Shown: positions 27,501 to 41,301 of the stretch, piece by piece
Numbering within the stretch: the stretch's first letter is position 1
Layout: the number at the start of each line of letters is the position of its first letter
Assembly (NCBI RefSeq): GCF_018139145.2
Contig: NC_059477.1
Span: 29,925,502 to 29,989,501, forward strand
Direction of reading: 5' to 3'
Source of the DNA: Gymnogyps californianus
Lineage: Eukaryota > Chordata > Aves > Accipitriformes > Cathartidae
DNA: 64,000 bases
Translations under genes and position numbers: made by a program
Notes under the pieces: model-generated
Seen by the model: the letters and a program-made list of their open reading frames with translations, nothing else
What the model was told of the DNA's origin: nothing
The model's database searches: none

Positions 27501-30500
27501 GACACCAGGTTGAATTCTAGATATTCCTTCCTTCTACCATCAACAGTCTCTGCACATGGCATTATTCAGAAGGAGACACTGCACAGATACTCATTTGTGC
27601 TCTGTATTTTGAGAAGGGTTTTTTTTTTTCCACAGTAGCTGCTGTTCCCTTTTAGAAAAGGGAAATGAATCTGTCCCAAAATGTTGACTGCTTGGCAGTT
27701 GAGCCAAAAAAAGCGTTCAATGATGGCCTCAAAGGAAAGATATTTAAGGAAGCGATGATTTTACTTGCTGGCAGCTTCCCTTCCACTACTTTTATAGAAA
27801 ACAGCAAAAATTTTGATTCTCACCTTTACCAAAAGGACAAGAAGCTGGGAAACTTGGGTACATTCTGCAAATCTTTTTCTCATTAGGGACACTTAAATTT
27901 ATCATTCCTGTCAAAAGATTTGAATCTTTTTGGCTCCACAGGCTTGGAGGAATTTCAGAGTGCGTTTGTCAGAGATTCACATACTGGAAGTATGGGTCAC
28001 TTCGTACGTACGGATCCTTGAGAACTGAAATGCTGGGCAGAAATACGCCTGCTTATTAAGCCCTCTACTGTGTTTGGCATGGACCACAATTACACCTGAG
28101 GAAATAGTTACTTCCTAGATTTAAGAACTGCAGCATCATTTCCATGCTTAGTTTTGACTGTGAGGAGTTATTGCCCTGTCTTTGATAGGGGTTTTGGCTA
28201 AATGCCAGCTGTCTACATAATAGCTTGTACTGAATTTCCAAATATTAAAGGTCCACTATCATAAAAGTATATTGACTTGTTGTCTTACTGAGACACTTGT
28301 CAGATAGCTTCGGAGATAGAATTTGACCCCTCATGTAGAAATAATGAATATGGTAGCAGGGTGAATTTTATACTGTGACTGTTGCTTAGGCTGTCATTGC
28401 AGATCAGCTGCTTAAAATGTGTGTTCCTTACATGCTTTTGGAAACCATGGTATTGTGGATATGTTTGTTTTTTCTTGCAGATTTACATTACCTTTTTATT
28501 TTGACTATGAAATCCCTTTCTGGCGTTTGTAGGATGCCAGTTTTGCTGAAAACTTGCTCACTAAGCTTTGCATTAGGTCTCCGCTGTCAGGTTTTCATAG
28601 ACTACCAAATGCTTCAAATGCTTGTTATGACTTTGAAACAGATAGACATTCAACATAATCATTATTACTTAAAGCACTTTTTCAGTGGAATAAAAGGAGA
28701 ACCGAGAGCACTGAGGGAATTGGTTAAAATCTGTCATTCAGACCTGCTGCCTTGCGTAGGCACCTTAGCCTTTGCATGGAGGAGCAAAGAGAACTGAGTG
28801 CAGTAAAGATGGAACAGCCTTGCAGACTTCTGGTTTCTAACAGCCTGGGGATTATAACTGGTTTTGTTCAGTTACAATAGTACCTGTTAACTGCAATATA
28901 GTGGAAGAGACTATCCAAATGGGTTTTTTGCTAAGCATTTTGTAAAGCTGCTGTATGTTGGAAGGTGAATTAGTTTGCATAGAAGGCTCTTAAATCAATC
29001 TGCTGCTTCAGTCATTTGACTTCAAAGAGAAAAAGAATGCTATATCCTTATTTTTAAAACAGTGGGAAAAGATTGTTAAAGGCTAGGATGTCGCAGTTTC
29101 TCCTGTATACTGTTGAACAGTAAAATAACATGTTCATTTTTAACAGTAATTTTTTTTGCACAAGTAGTGTGAACTTCACTGTGGCATATAAAGCTAAATT
29201 AATCACTTGATTAAGACTTCTTTTGAGAGCAACTTTTATAGGTAGATTATTTTATTGTGAATAAGTAGATGTCAGTTATAGGCAATGTAGTGGAAAAGTT
29301 GATTTGTGTTTCACTTACTCAAAGTTTAGAGACCAGATATAAAACCACCTCTGTCAGCACGGTTTTCTTAGAATTGGGCTTTGTTTAAAAAAAATAAAAA
29401 TAAAATTGGTCTGATCTTTCATACCACAAGTTTGAGAAGGTTTGTTGTGATGACATGTGGACTTCTGTATTGGGCTGTGGCTACAATCGGGTTGGCATTT
29501 ATAGTTCTGGTAGGGGAAAAAACCAAAAACCAAACTTGCCCTCAGCCTCTCAGCTGAGGCACAGTTAACTGTGTACTTGCAGCCTGCAGCACAGTGGAGA
29601 GGTTCGGGGTGGGTATTTGAACCATCTTACAGTTTTAGTGGCAGAGAAAATATTTTAACGGGGTACTTCCAGACCTCTGGTTGTTTTACAAAGAAGAATA
29701 AGAGGTAATTTGATTACTGTCAAGGTATTGTCAGGTGCAGTGGGCTCTTCCCATGTTGGTTTGTGGCAGGAGGTATGTGCTAGCTTCCTATCAGGAAATC
29801 GATTTGGCCAGATCAAAGTTCTCAGGAGCAGCAGAGAAGTAAGTAAATGAAATTGAAGACCCTGTGATATGGAAGTGATTAAACTGCATTCAGGGTTTGG
29901 TTCTTGCTTAAAAGCAGTAAATACATGAGAGAAACCATAAATAGCAGTGTGATAAATAGTAGTGTGACATTAAGCTTATAAATAGCCTTTTATAATTCTG
30001 TAGTACTTTCTCCTTTGAATAGCCTGTTGCTCTTTAACTCTGGATGTGTGTGTTCATTTGCCCTTGTCGGCAATGTTTTATTCCAAGTGGAGCTGTGATG
30101 TTTCTTTTATTGCTTCATTTTTTAGTTGATTAACTGGCTTGTAACATGGTTAGGTGCCTGCTTTTTCAGTGGATGTGAAACTTCATACTGAACTGAGCCA
30201 ATATGATAAAGAAGCATTAAAGCCTCTGTTGTCTTCCTGAACATGAATGCTTTAGAGGAGGTTGTAGAACTTGTTTTCCTACAAAAAATAAATTCAGTAA
30301 ATAATAGAATAATTGAATTAATTCATCTCAAACCAACAGTATTGAAAGTTTCTTGCTGATTCTGAATAGCAGCTGATTTTAGAAGTTTTCAGTTCCAAGC
30401 AAAATGGCCAGATAATTTTTCTCAGTCAGATGTTTTATTAAATGCAGTGACACTAAATGTTTTTATATAGAAAATGTATACCCTGTACCTGGAAAATAAT

Positions 30501-31851
30501 TCACTATTACGTTAGTAAAAAGAATCTAACTTCTAATTAAAGGTCTGAGATTTAATTGGGTGGGCTGGGATGAATAGTATATAAATACAGAGTTTGTCAG
30601 TGAATTTTAGTTTCGCTTGGGTACATGGTGTAACTTCATTTTGGTGCTGTAGTGCATTTAAAAGTTCCTTCTTTCTAGGTTTTGTGCCTGTTCCAGTTGT
30701 ATACCTGCAACTTTGTGCCTTTACTTTTTGGATGTGGGAATATAGGGTGTTTTGTTTTTTTTTTTCCAGTATATTCATAGTTAGCCTTGACAGTGTGATG
30801 TGGCTTTTCACACCATTAACATCTGCTATTTTTGTTAAGTTAATTTTGTGGACACTTCCAAGTGTTACTGTGTAATTCTATAAAGAACAAAGCTATAAGG
30901 AAGAAAACAGTCATATTCAGAAACAAACAAACAAAACCTTTAAAGTTTTTTCAAAAGTCTACTTTGATGAACTCTGGTAAGAATTATAAACTTTTAATGT
31001 AAGATTGGATCTTGTCTTTCCTCTTGCATTATGTTTTCTTCCAATACTTTTTTTTTTTACAGATGCTTCTGTAAGTTTGTCAATTTAATTTCAAAAGAAG
31101 GAAATGCATCCCAAAAGGTAAAGCATTTTTAGATAACTCTTAGAAATACGCATTAAGGTAATTTTTCCTCTTACTCGTTTATGTACAAAATTGATTGTAG
31201 TTACAAAAGTCAGAATGTATGAAGATAAGTGCATGGAGCCTGCAGTCTGGCCTTAACGTTTAATCATGTCATAACCCCTGACAGGGTGCGACTGTTGAGG
31301 TCACTATGCCACGATTTTGGAAAACTTTTGGTTTGGCTTTGAGTTTCACTTCGTAAGAAGTACAGATAAAATTGTCTTGTCGTTTTCTGGTCAAGATCGT
31401 TGAAAATGATCCTTTTACAAACTAGGTTTGTACAGTTTACAAGTCTGGGGAGTTTAGACCTCTTTAAGATACTTTGCTAAAGAAACTAAACCCACAAAAC
31501 TGATTGATTTATTTTTCTAAATTCCACTGCGGGTGAATGATTATCAGATTTAACTGCTTAGTCATTTGAACATGAGTGATATTTTCATTGCCAGATTCAC
31601 TCAAATAATTTTGAACTTCTAGTCCTCTTGAGCTGGCTTGAAAATGGAAATTGTTTCCTATAAGGAAAATCTTTGAGAGGAGGCAGAGGAGAGTCAGAAA
31701 AATACTTCCCTAAGCTGTGCTGAAGTTGTAAAAATGTGAGAGCTTTTAATAACAAATAAATAAAAGGAGAACTTAAAATTTGGGATGATATGAATAGGAT
31801 GATTCTTTTGCTACTGGGCAGGTCTGTCAGCAAAGCTGCTCTTGCCCTGTG

Positions 31852-32185
31852 CGGAGAGCTTTTTGTTCTAGTGCCCAGATGTGCTTTGCGATCTTTCTCT
31901 AGTGTGCACCCCAAGAGCAACCGAAGAGGCGACTTGCTCTGCTCTCATACCCCAGGGCCAAAAAGCTGGGGAGAGGCTGATTATCCGGCTGCTTGGGAAA
32001 GGAGTGCGAGGCAGGGCGACTGAGAGCCAGGGGCACGGATGGAGTGAGGTCACTTCTCTGGGCAGCACTGCTAGAAGACTTCCCTTGGTTTGTTTTCTGT
32101 TGGAGGAGGAAGCGGAGCTGACAAGCGTTTTCCAGGCAGGTCGCCAGACATGCATTATTTTAACGTTTCCAGCGGAAAATCGGTG
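31852..32185. promoter_or_regulatory. CpG-dense islet inside intron 1
   Basis: About 14 CpG dinucleotides in roughly 330 bp, against a strongly CpG-depleted background, with higher GC than the flanks. Several overlapping open frames (77-124 codons) on both strands end or start here, as expected when GC rises and stop codons become rarer. It contains GTGAGGTCACTTC (an AGGTCA-type half site). It could be an intronic enhancer, an alternative promoter or a decayed CpG-rich insertion. No recognised exon or repeat explains it. Confidence 0.35.
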
Positions 32186-35089
32186 GGTTTTGGCAAAACT
32201 GGAATTTTTTGTGTGAAAATTTCTATTTTGTGGAAATGACATTTCTGATTAAAAACTAATTTTGATGGAAAGTGTCCAATTGATTATATTCAGCCTTAGA
32301 ATTAGCATCTGCTGTGTTTAAGTCTATTGAAGATAATTTGGCTTAGGTTTAGCAACTCTGAACAGAATATATGCAGACAACTTTCCTCCCTCTGTCTAAT
32401 ACTTCAGTTCTAGTGCCAGCCAAAATTCAGCTTGAAGTTGGCTATGAGTAGAATAAAAGCTTTTTCCAAATTTTGCCAGTTTGTTTTCAGTTTAGACTGC
32501 CTTCAGGTTCAAAGGCTTCACAACACAGATGCCATGGCTGGAACTAAAGCTGCCAATTCAACTAGCTGCTCTGGACTTGTCGATCCTGCTGTGTGCAGCA
32601 GTATTGATCTGTGGGTGCTCAAGTGGCTAATAGCTAGCCCACAGATTTTCTCTGTCAGTACGTTTTCTGTTGATGTTGTCTTCAGATAGTTGTGGTTGAG
32701 GCTTGTACGGCATACAGGATGTGTGACTTGTGTTCATTTACAGTTACACCAAGTTAGAACGTGTAACTTTTCAGCATTTGGTGTTTTACCCCTGTTTTAT
32801 CTGCTTAATTGTATACAACTGTTGAAGACCAGCAGTAGTTACTTACATGTAATTTCTTTCTCTTTTTGGCTTCTTAAATTGTGTTAAAAACCCCTCCTAT
32901 TTGTAGATGGAAAAGCTGAAATCAAAACCTGATTCTCACTTGCTGCATTTCCTTGATTCAGTGCATGTAGTCAGGCAGTTGCTCAAGTTTAGAGCAGTTA
33001 ATAATTAGTGTCCGGAAAGGACTGTGCTAGGTTATTGTAGCTATAGGCAGTAGTATATTGTCATTAAAGGCTCAAAGATTACCAGGCTCCTTTTAGATAC
33101 TAAAGAGTTTTTGGTTTCTACTTGGCCTGCAGAGGTCTGTAAACTCCTTTTTTAATAGGTAAAGAAATCTTTTTTGGAGTCGTATAGCAAAGGGGAATCA
33201 AATTTAGTTACCCCTTGATACTTTTGAGGAAAACTGTAGGAAGAAGTTTGGGGTTTTTTGGGTTTGTTGGTTGGGAGTTTTTTTCCCCTTTCTTAAGCAA
33301 GAGATAAAATACTATCTTGTTATTATCACCTGGTGCTTCTGGTTTTAGTTTGTCTGAACTTGAACTGATTTCAACCCTTTTTTCTTTTGGTGAGTAAATA
33401 TTTAGGCTTCCTAATCTTAGAGTTGTATGGGAGCCAGAATTTCCTTTTAATGAAAAATCTATTTAAATCTGTATAACCTAGTTTAAGAACACGTTTAAAA
33501 ATTACTGCAAATTTACTTTGAGAAGTTTCTATCAAGAAGATATTTTAGTAATGTTTCATTATAGTCTCAATTTATTACATCTTATTATAGCACTGAGTCA
33601 TGAAACCAAGAATAAGAGATCCAGCTCCAGGAATGGGAAGAGTTAGATGTAGTAATCATCTATGTGAGGGTCGTGGATTGCCATTTTTAAGGCTATTTTC
33701 AAACAAGGGCAGGTTATGGATATAATCGAGTTTAAAATATTGAAGGTGGAACTCACTTGGAAAACTTTTCTATTTATTCCTAGTAATCTTTACACAAGAT
33801 AAACGCCTCCAAATGTCATGAGGACAGCTGTGTACTAGGAAACAAGGTGATGTTATGTCTTATCAATAGATTTGCATATTTGTTTAATTTATAATATTTT
33901 TTAAATATAGAAGGATAGTTAAATTCACCATTTTGTGATATTTAAACAGTACTCCTCGTCCTAGTTGTTTTTCCTGGCAGCTTTATCCTTTTCTGACTGC
34001 TTCAGCTGTCTGCCCTTCCACAGGGTTTGGTCTGCCTTTTTTTTTTTTTAATAGATTTAGTTTTTTTCCCTGCTAGCTTTGCCATTTTCCATCCTAAATT
34101 GCTTATTCCAGGAGCGTGAGCTGCTGCTAACTTGGTGCACATGTTTCTTGGCTGTCCATCGCACTGGCTGAAGTGGTCGTATAGCAGTGCAGTGACCACA
34201 GCCGTGCACCCGGGGGGCTCTTCCTTCCATGTGTCTTCGCTGGCTCACAGGCTGGCCACTGCTATAGCTGGTGGTTGCCATCAGCTTCTGTTTTCATATT
34301 GCAGGCCTTAAACTATACCAATATCTTTACTTAAAGACATTTCTAGCTTCAGCTGCTTGCTCTCTGTTTCTTCACACCATGGTATGCCTTGCCTAACCCA
34401 TTCTGTAAAGCGGTCGCACTGTGATCCAGGTGACTCCTGAAGATCAATTATAGTTTATTGCTTAATAGAGGGATAAGTGGGTTTTTTTTTCTGGTTCGTT
34501 AAGCTGTGTATGGGTATATTGCTATCATATAGAAACTTTCTAGACTTATGCTCAAAATAATCTCTGAAACCTCACGTAAACTTCTTCGCACATCTTGTTC
34601 AAATGTGTGTGTGACTGTTGTTTCATAAAACTTCCCTTACCCCTGAGTATCATCTGCAAATGAAAGGTCTCCGACTCAGAAACAATATGGCTGCACAAAT
34701 TCATATGATGTTTCAAGTCTTAATTGTGGCTTCAGTGTGTCACCTGTAGGACAGATGGGTTTGTATTTGTTGTGAATAACCATAGGTATTCCTTATGAAG
34801 CCTTTTCCTAAAGGCACGTGGACTCTGGATGTTTTTCTTGTGTCATTTGCAAGTGATGCAGAAGTCCTGTCTCTTCTGAAGTAGTTATCATCAGGGCAGT
34901 GAGTACTCAGCCTTGAGCTGGCAGGAGCTAGCTGGAAGGAGGTTTTCTGTTGTCTTTGCATTTGTTCACACTCTGACCTGTAAGACTGTTGCAGTGAAAA
35001 GGGAAATGGGTTGAACCTGCTGAAGTAGGATAGGGTTAAAAAAAAAGTCTGACTATTTTAATTCTAGATCTTTCTTAGCTGCAGACTTC

Positions 35090-35155
35090 TAGTGTACTGG
35101 GTGTATTTCTTCAGCCTCTCTGAAGCTCAGTTCTCCATCTAGAAAACTGGTCAAA
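35090..35155 (+). repeat. Possible second MIR-type relic
   Basis: TTCAGCCTCTCTGAAGCTCA, then GTTCTCCATCTAGAAAACTGG, resembles the MIR segment with CCTCTCTGTGCCTCAGTTTCC and CATCTGTAAAATGGG. It is short and degenerate; chance similarity is possible. Confidence 0.4.
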
Positions 35156-35828
35156 AACTGAAAAAAGAGATCAGATTTACTATGAAAGGATGTGCTATGG
35201 AAATCCAGTGCATTTATCAGGCTGCCAGTTGTAATGTGGTGTGGACAGGTATTCACTAAGAATAAATTTGAAACTTAAAAATGGGTTTAAAATGAACCAT
35301 ATTGGGCTGTCTGGAATTTGTAAGTCCATTTATCTTTTTTTTTCTTTTTTTTTCCTCTCAAAAAAAAATTTAATATCTTCTCGGGCTGTATCTAATCTAG
35401 AGTCCTGGATAGAGAAGATGGAAGAGTTACTTTCTTCATGTGAAAAAAGACTGGGCCTAGAAAGGGAGGACATAAAGGTTTTAGGTTCAAAATAATTGGC
35501 AGTGTTCATGGCATGGTTTCTAAGAACTACTTTTTTTATTAGTATTACTTCTAAACTGTGCCAGTAAGTATTGTAATCTCAAACTAATGAATTTTATCGT
35601 GCTGTTTTTGTGTTTCCTGAAATGTTACATACAGGAGTGACGAAAAGCAGATACCAGACTTCCTGCACTGTCCTACTTCAGACCCAAGGCAGAGAAAGGG
35701 AGCAGCTGAATTTGAGAGGCTTTTTTTTGGAGCATTGTGCATACAGTTCAAGCATAATGAGTATTGACATTTAATTAGATAGAAGTGTCATTTATAATAG
35801 GCTTTTCTGTTAGCTATGCTCTTGTTCT

Positions 35829-35854
35829 GGGGGGAAGGGGGGAGCAAGGGAGGG
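35829..35854 (+). other. G-quadruplex-type tract (plus strand)
   Basis: G runs of 6, 6, 3 and 3 separated by AA, AGCAA and A: short loops, sense strand, within intron 1. Confidence 0.6.
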
Positions 35855-38800
35855 AATTGTCAAATTGTTGAAATAGTTTATTTTTCAGATGAAATAGTAG
35901 ATTGCTACAGTACTACCAAACTAATTTGCTGTGTTCTGGTATACATCCTCCAGCTTTCTCTAATAGATTGACTGCTATCCTGTGTAGAGTGACCGAACAC
36001 TCGTTAATTATTATTTTTATGTTGGAAAGAATGAAATTCTGGGAGTGACAAAGCAAGGTGTTTTGCCTTTAACCTTTGTCTCTATTAGTAATGATGTGAT
36101 TATAACAGTGAAAATCTGGCTTGATATCACACAGCAGTTGTTCAAATTTGAAACCCCTATCCAAAGAAGCAGATAAAAAGCATTATCCAAGGAGGTCTTA
36201 ATTTAAAAACAAGTCCTCAAGTAATTTTTAAACTGAGAGTAATTATTAATTTAGGTGTCGAGCCTATACTGAAATCCATAGCCATCCCCATGCAATCCTC
36301 GTGTTCATAAAACAAGATGAATTAACAATCTTAGAAACTTATGTGAGTAAGTGGATAGAATATTAATTCTCTGTTACTGGCTTGTGTATAGGAGAAGCTG
36401 ATGGTGGAGGAGAGAGGCTAAATTCAACTTCTTTTCTCTCAGCTGTTGAACTTCAGGCCCCAAATTTCCAGAAACTGTCAGATGTACTTTAAGAATTAAT
36501 GCTTTTTGTGTTAGATTTGGCTCTTCATGTGGTTGAGGATTGAGGATGTGGAAAAGGAGGATGTAAGAGTAGCTCATTCATTGAAACGCAGGTGAGATTA
36601 TGGACATTTTGGGGGGCATGTGAGTATGTTGCTCTTTACTGCTCTCAAGAGTGAAGGACTTGCAGATAGGAATTTCTTTTGCTGTTCTATACTTCTTGCA
36701 TCTGTGAGGGGTTTAATCAAGCAGCTCAGAGTGCCTGCAGATAATAGAAGTCTCGAGGGAATGTATAAAAGCAGCTGGAGATTAGATAAGTTTCGTGTAC
36801 CAGTTTTGCATATGAAGCGTGGAGGCTGCTCAGGGCCAGGCTGTAAAGAAGTATGCGGGGAGCCCTGACGGAGGAGCGGGGTGATCTTGGAGTCCCAGAG
36901 CTGCCAGCCCCATACAGATACCTGGGCTAACAAGGGCACAATCTGGTTACCCACCAGTGACGAGAAGTTGCTCAGGTTTTGGAAACTTTACCTTCCTAAC
37001 TTCCAATGCCAGTGTCTCCTTGTATCCAGTGCTCTCTTTTGACAACTCTTTGGGAATGTAGTAGCACTGAAGGAATTGTGCTTGTAGTTACATTGTGCGG
37101 TCACTGTAACTGTCCCAGTTTGTCAACAGGAAAAATGTGATATCCCTCTTTTTCAGTGGAAGTTTTAGGAAGAGTTTAATAAGTGGCCATACAATAGCTT
37201 TACAGGAGTATATTATTTTCCTTAAGCAGAATGAATTTTATTAATTTATATATTACAGATAATTAATAAACTTACAGAAGAAACAGAAGATTTTGATAGA
37301 GCCCAGAATCATTAATGATGGTGTTGCCTGGACAGAAGTCTAGCTTGAACCTTTGCACCTGGTGACGACAAAGTGAAATGACCCAAAGTTTACATATCAA
37401 CTTATAAGAATTATGGATACTTCCATTGTTTGGTCAGCAGAAAGCAGGAAGAAATGAATGAAGTATGAATTGTTGGAACAAGTTCAGGATTGTAGTGCAT
37501 GGGTCAATTCACTTAAATGAAAATGCATTTGCACTGTGATTTTATTTATAAGGAATGTTCTGAAACTGTGTGCTACATCAGAATTGCTGAAAGCTTTCAA
37601 AATAGATTTTTGAAAGATAAAAAAATTGAACTTTCATTTGTTGGACTAACGTGGACTTCCCTCAAAATAGTGCACAATCAACTAATGTTTAGCATTTTTC
37701 AAACTGGTTTTGGTTAAAACATTTAATGTTGTTTCACTAATGTTTTCAGTAAATGTATATGAAGATGGGTTCTAGATATAACTCAGTGTTTGTTTGAAAT
37801 GCAGTATGTTGTATTATTCTGTTTAAACCTTCAAAATTGTCTTTTTACTTTTAATAGTTTTTTTTCCTCCTAATTAGATTGTGTGGATAATTTTAGTAAC
37901 CATGGGGTCTGCAGTCTATTTAATGTATTCAAGCTACATCATGTTGTAAGGATGTGGGTTTTCTGTGAGTCTGGCCTACTTTTCCACCTCTTGTAGCAAA
38001 TTCATGTACTGTGTTGGACCCAAATCAGCAGGTGGGCTACAGTGGAAATACATGCCTTCTGGGTTGCTAAAACACAAGCTTCTAAACAAATGGAAATCTG
38101 GCAATGCATTAGCTTCTTAGCTGCTTTAGATTAGCCATGAAAAATGAAATTTCTCATGTCCTTGCATGCACATGTGCATACTGTACTGTGCTAAGGTGAT
38201 TGTCTTTGTGTATAGTACATGATGCAAACTCTCTTTAAAAGAACTTTTTACTTCAAGTCAGCGAATCGGTTGCATTCTTGGATAAATTAAATTGCAGTTA
38301 ATTACCTTCTTAACCAACTGCTTATTTATTAAGCTGCTTAAAATTGGTTAGTTTATTGTAAGCCCAAGCAAATTGTCATTTTACTGTATACATTTACATA
38401 AAAGAATAGAGGATGCTGAAAATTCAGTTGTGAAGCTTCTGCATGCTCTTTAATGCCCTAACCAAGCCAGTATTGCAGGAATGTTCTGCCCTTTGATAGG
38501 GAACACTCCCTAGAATTGCTTCATTGCTTGAAACCTGAGCTCAGGCAGGAAATGTACAACTTACTCCCTCCACAGACCTGAGAGGTAAGTGGAGTTTCAT
38601 TGCACAAGTTCTGTCCTTCTCCAGTTGCTGTAGCAGCACGTGCTTTGGATTGTTAATTCAAGTGTCTAAATATTACATGCTTAGCAGAAGACGCTGAAAA
38701 ATTATAAGCAGAAACCTTCATATGCAAAGATTAATCTGATTTAAATCCAATTTAAATAATCCACTTGCATATATAGAAAGGTTTTAGTGTAAGCGGCCAT

Positions 38801-39990
38801 GGTACTGTCCGTGACATGGATATGCATACACAGTAGTACCTTGCTTAAGTTAACCTGCTGTTTAAACTAGTAATTCTCAAACTTTTTTTAGTTGAATCTC
38901 ACTTTTTGTCTTTACTCCTGTTTCTTTTAGGGCTGCAGATTTTACTTCGGAGCTTGAAGTCAGTCCTTCATTTGTTCCATACTAACTTTAGCTATAACAT
39001 ATTTTTGTTGCAGAAGTTTGTGACCAGCGTAGCTGAATTTTTATCAGTTTTGTCATTTTATATATCAGTATTTGCTGGGAAATCAGATAGTTATGATTTA
39101 TAACCTCATAAGCAATAGCTAGCCATCTCACTATTTTGCTAGTATGTTTTCAAAATGTATAGCAAGAATGACGGTACCTAGTCAGGAGAAATAATATTGT
39201 CTGTGTTCTTGTGCATGTATTTCTGGAAGAAAGGAGTAGTAAAGACGATATGGATACAGTTCAGGGCCAATAATATTGTAAAACAAGTGTGTCACAGTAA
39301 GACCAGGAATTGCAGTCTGTCTGTACTTAACAACTGCGTCCTTTTTATATGTACATATACTGATAGAGGTTTAAATATGGGTTGTGTACACATGATTGGC
39401 CACAAAGCTGTTACATGTAATAGCCCTGGCAGATCTTAGAAGGAGCAGTATTTTTGAGAGAGCGTGTGATGGTGAAGGCATTTTAACATAATCCCTGCAT
39501 ACTTCCATAGATAGTTTCTTTGCTGACATATGGGGAAAGAGTAACTTTGAATGTGGTTTGACAGAAAATAGTCTGTCTTTTGTCACCTTCCTCTCTATTA
39601 CTTTCATGGCTGTTATATTTCCATTTTGTAGAAGTATTTCAGGATTTCAATTATTATACTTAGTTGTAAAACTGTGTTCAGTAGTTGCAAAAGCCTCTTA
39701 GTTTCATGGAAGAAACTTGTCTACTACAAGATAACTGTTCAGGCTACTACTTGTTGTATGAGGGACATGGAATATAATGCTTCATTGCCTAACGTGAAAG
39801 TTCAAAACATGGTTTCCTAAGTTCATGAAGAAAACATTAATGAATAACTGATGTCCAGCATGGTGTGAATATGAGCTCCACACCAGGAAGATGCTAAACT
39901 CCAAACTGTGGAACAGTATGTGAGAAATATCTTTGTGTGTGTCCTATTTGTTTGTTCCTTACTTAAAGAAAGCGAGACGGCATTGCCCTT

Positions 39991-40050
39991 CAGGTCTGTG
40001 AGCTAGATGAACTGTTGTTCTGACCCAGTATAGCTGGTGCTGTTTCCTTA
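39991..40050 (+). repeat. Possible CR1-type LINE 3'-end relic
   Basis: The segment GAGCTAGATGAACTGTTGTT followed by CTGACCCAGTATAGCTGGTG resembles the 3' end of old sauropsid CR1 elements (the form TAGATGGACC...GGTCTGACCCAGTATGGC). No upstream CR1 coding sequence is recognisable, so only a 3' fragment would remain. Confidence 0.45.
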
Positions 40051-41281
40051 GTGAACTTATAATAGAGTGCCTTCTTTCTTGAATTTGACCATTTCATTTA
40101 TGTACATTGAGAAAGACTTGAATCACTATCTGCGACTATTCGATGTTTTTGTTTTGTTGGAGTGAAGATCACCTGTGTTACAGCAAGAACCTTGCTGGGT
40201 CTGCATGTTGGGTCTATCAAAGGACATGGTGGATGGTTACTTGCTATTAAAGAATTTTGAGGATCACTGAGGGCAGATTTTCTCCTCGCTCACTCTTATG
40301 AATTTGTTGCTCTGTTTGAAACCCAGAAGTTTCACTAGTTTAAGGCAGTGATGAGGAGGGCAGAAATACTGTCTTGATCAGCAAATAAGACAAAAATAGG
40401 GGAGAGAACAGGAGGCAAAGGTGAGATTTGCCTTTTTCTTCCCTTAAAGCATGATGGTTTCTGGCCTTTAACATGTCTTTTTTTTTTTCTTCTGCAAAAT
40501 TGTGGGTTGTTGAGTTAGACCCTCCTAGCTCACTACCAAATTGTTTTGTGAGGACTGCAGTACTTATTTAGAAGCTAAACAGTCCTACTTTGTGCACTGG
40601 TGTTTGTATTCATGGGAAAGGACTCTAAGATAACCCTCACTGTGTCTTGGTTGATTTGTCACTTATTCAAATCCTTGCAAAATATGCCTGTCAAAGGGTT
40701 GTTTCTGTGGTATGGATAAACTGTTTTTAATCAAATTGCATGCTTTTCTGAAACCTCCTTTGATTCAGCTCACAGGCAAATACCACTCTAAAGTCTTGGC
40801 TATAGTTATTGGTTGTGTAGCTGCACTGGTAAAGATGCTGATCTTTATGCCGTTATGGCTTGTAAAGCAATTGACTTAGATTGTGTCTGCCTGACAAAAT
40901 ATTGTTTGTGAAATGTTAGGCTGTTGACTCAGATCACTGGTATGGAGGTTCAGGTCCTGTTCTTCTGTGTTAAAGGTTCTCTTCTGCCTTTTATTTTTGA
41001 GACTTGTAGAAGGCATAGCAGAAGCAACCTCTTCATGAGGAGTTGTCAGACATGTTACTTTCCTGTTAGGCTTTACTTTGGAGTTTTAATGTTTGCGACA
41101 CAATTTTTCATTGTTTTATCATTAAGAGAAAGTAATGAGTTTAGCTTGCAGCTGGTGGGTTTATCTGGTATCTTTACCCTTTCTCAGTTTGTCATGTTAT
41201 TTTAGCAAAACAAAAATAAACTTGCTGTAATTCTATATGAATACAGCATTGCAGTTCTGAAGCCAGAGTGCCTGAGTAGCC

Positions 41282-41301
41282 AAAAAAAAAAAAAAAAAAA
41301 A
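41282..41301 (+). repeat. 20-bp poly(A) run
   Basis: The longest A run in the window. No recognisable retroposon body precedes it and I see no flanking duplication, so I treat it as simple sequence rather than a processed-pseudogene tail. Confidence 0.8.

Noticed and set aside
28003..28012. CGTACGTACG palindrome with three CpGs
   Set aside because: Only 10 bp; expected occasionally by chance and without supporting context.
28417..28797. 126-codon plus-strand open frame in intron 1
   Set aside because: Hydrophobic, irregular composition with no recognisable domain, no splice or promoter context; consistent with chance in 64 kb.
31868..32242. Overlapping 111- and 124-codon frames on opposite strands
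   Set aside because: They coincide with the CpG-dense islet, where stop codons are rarer in every frame; no domain recognised. The composition, not the frames, is the signal.
40801..40990. tRNA-like A/B-box hints (GGTTCAGGTCC near 40948)
   Set aside because: No cloverleaf can be drawn and the A box is not at a proper distance; may be chance or a very decayed SINE.
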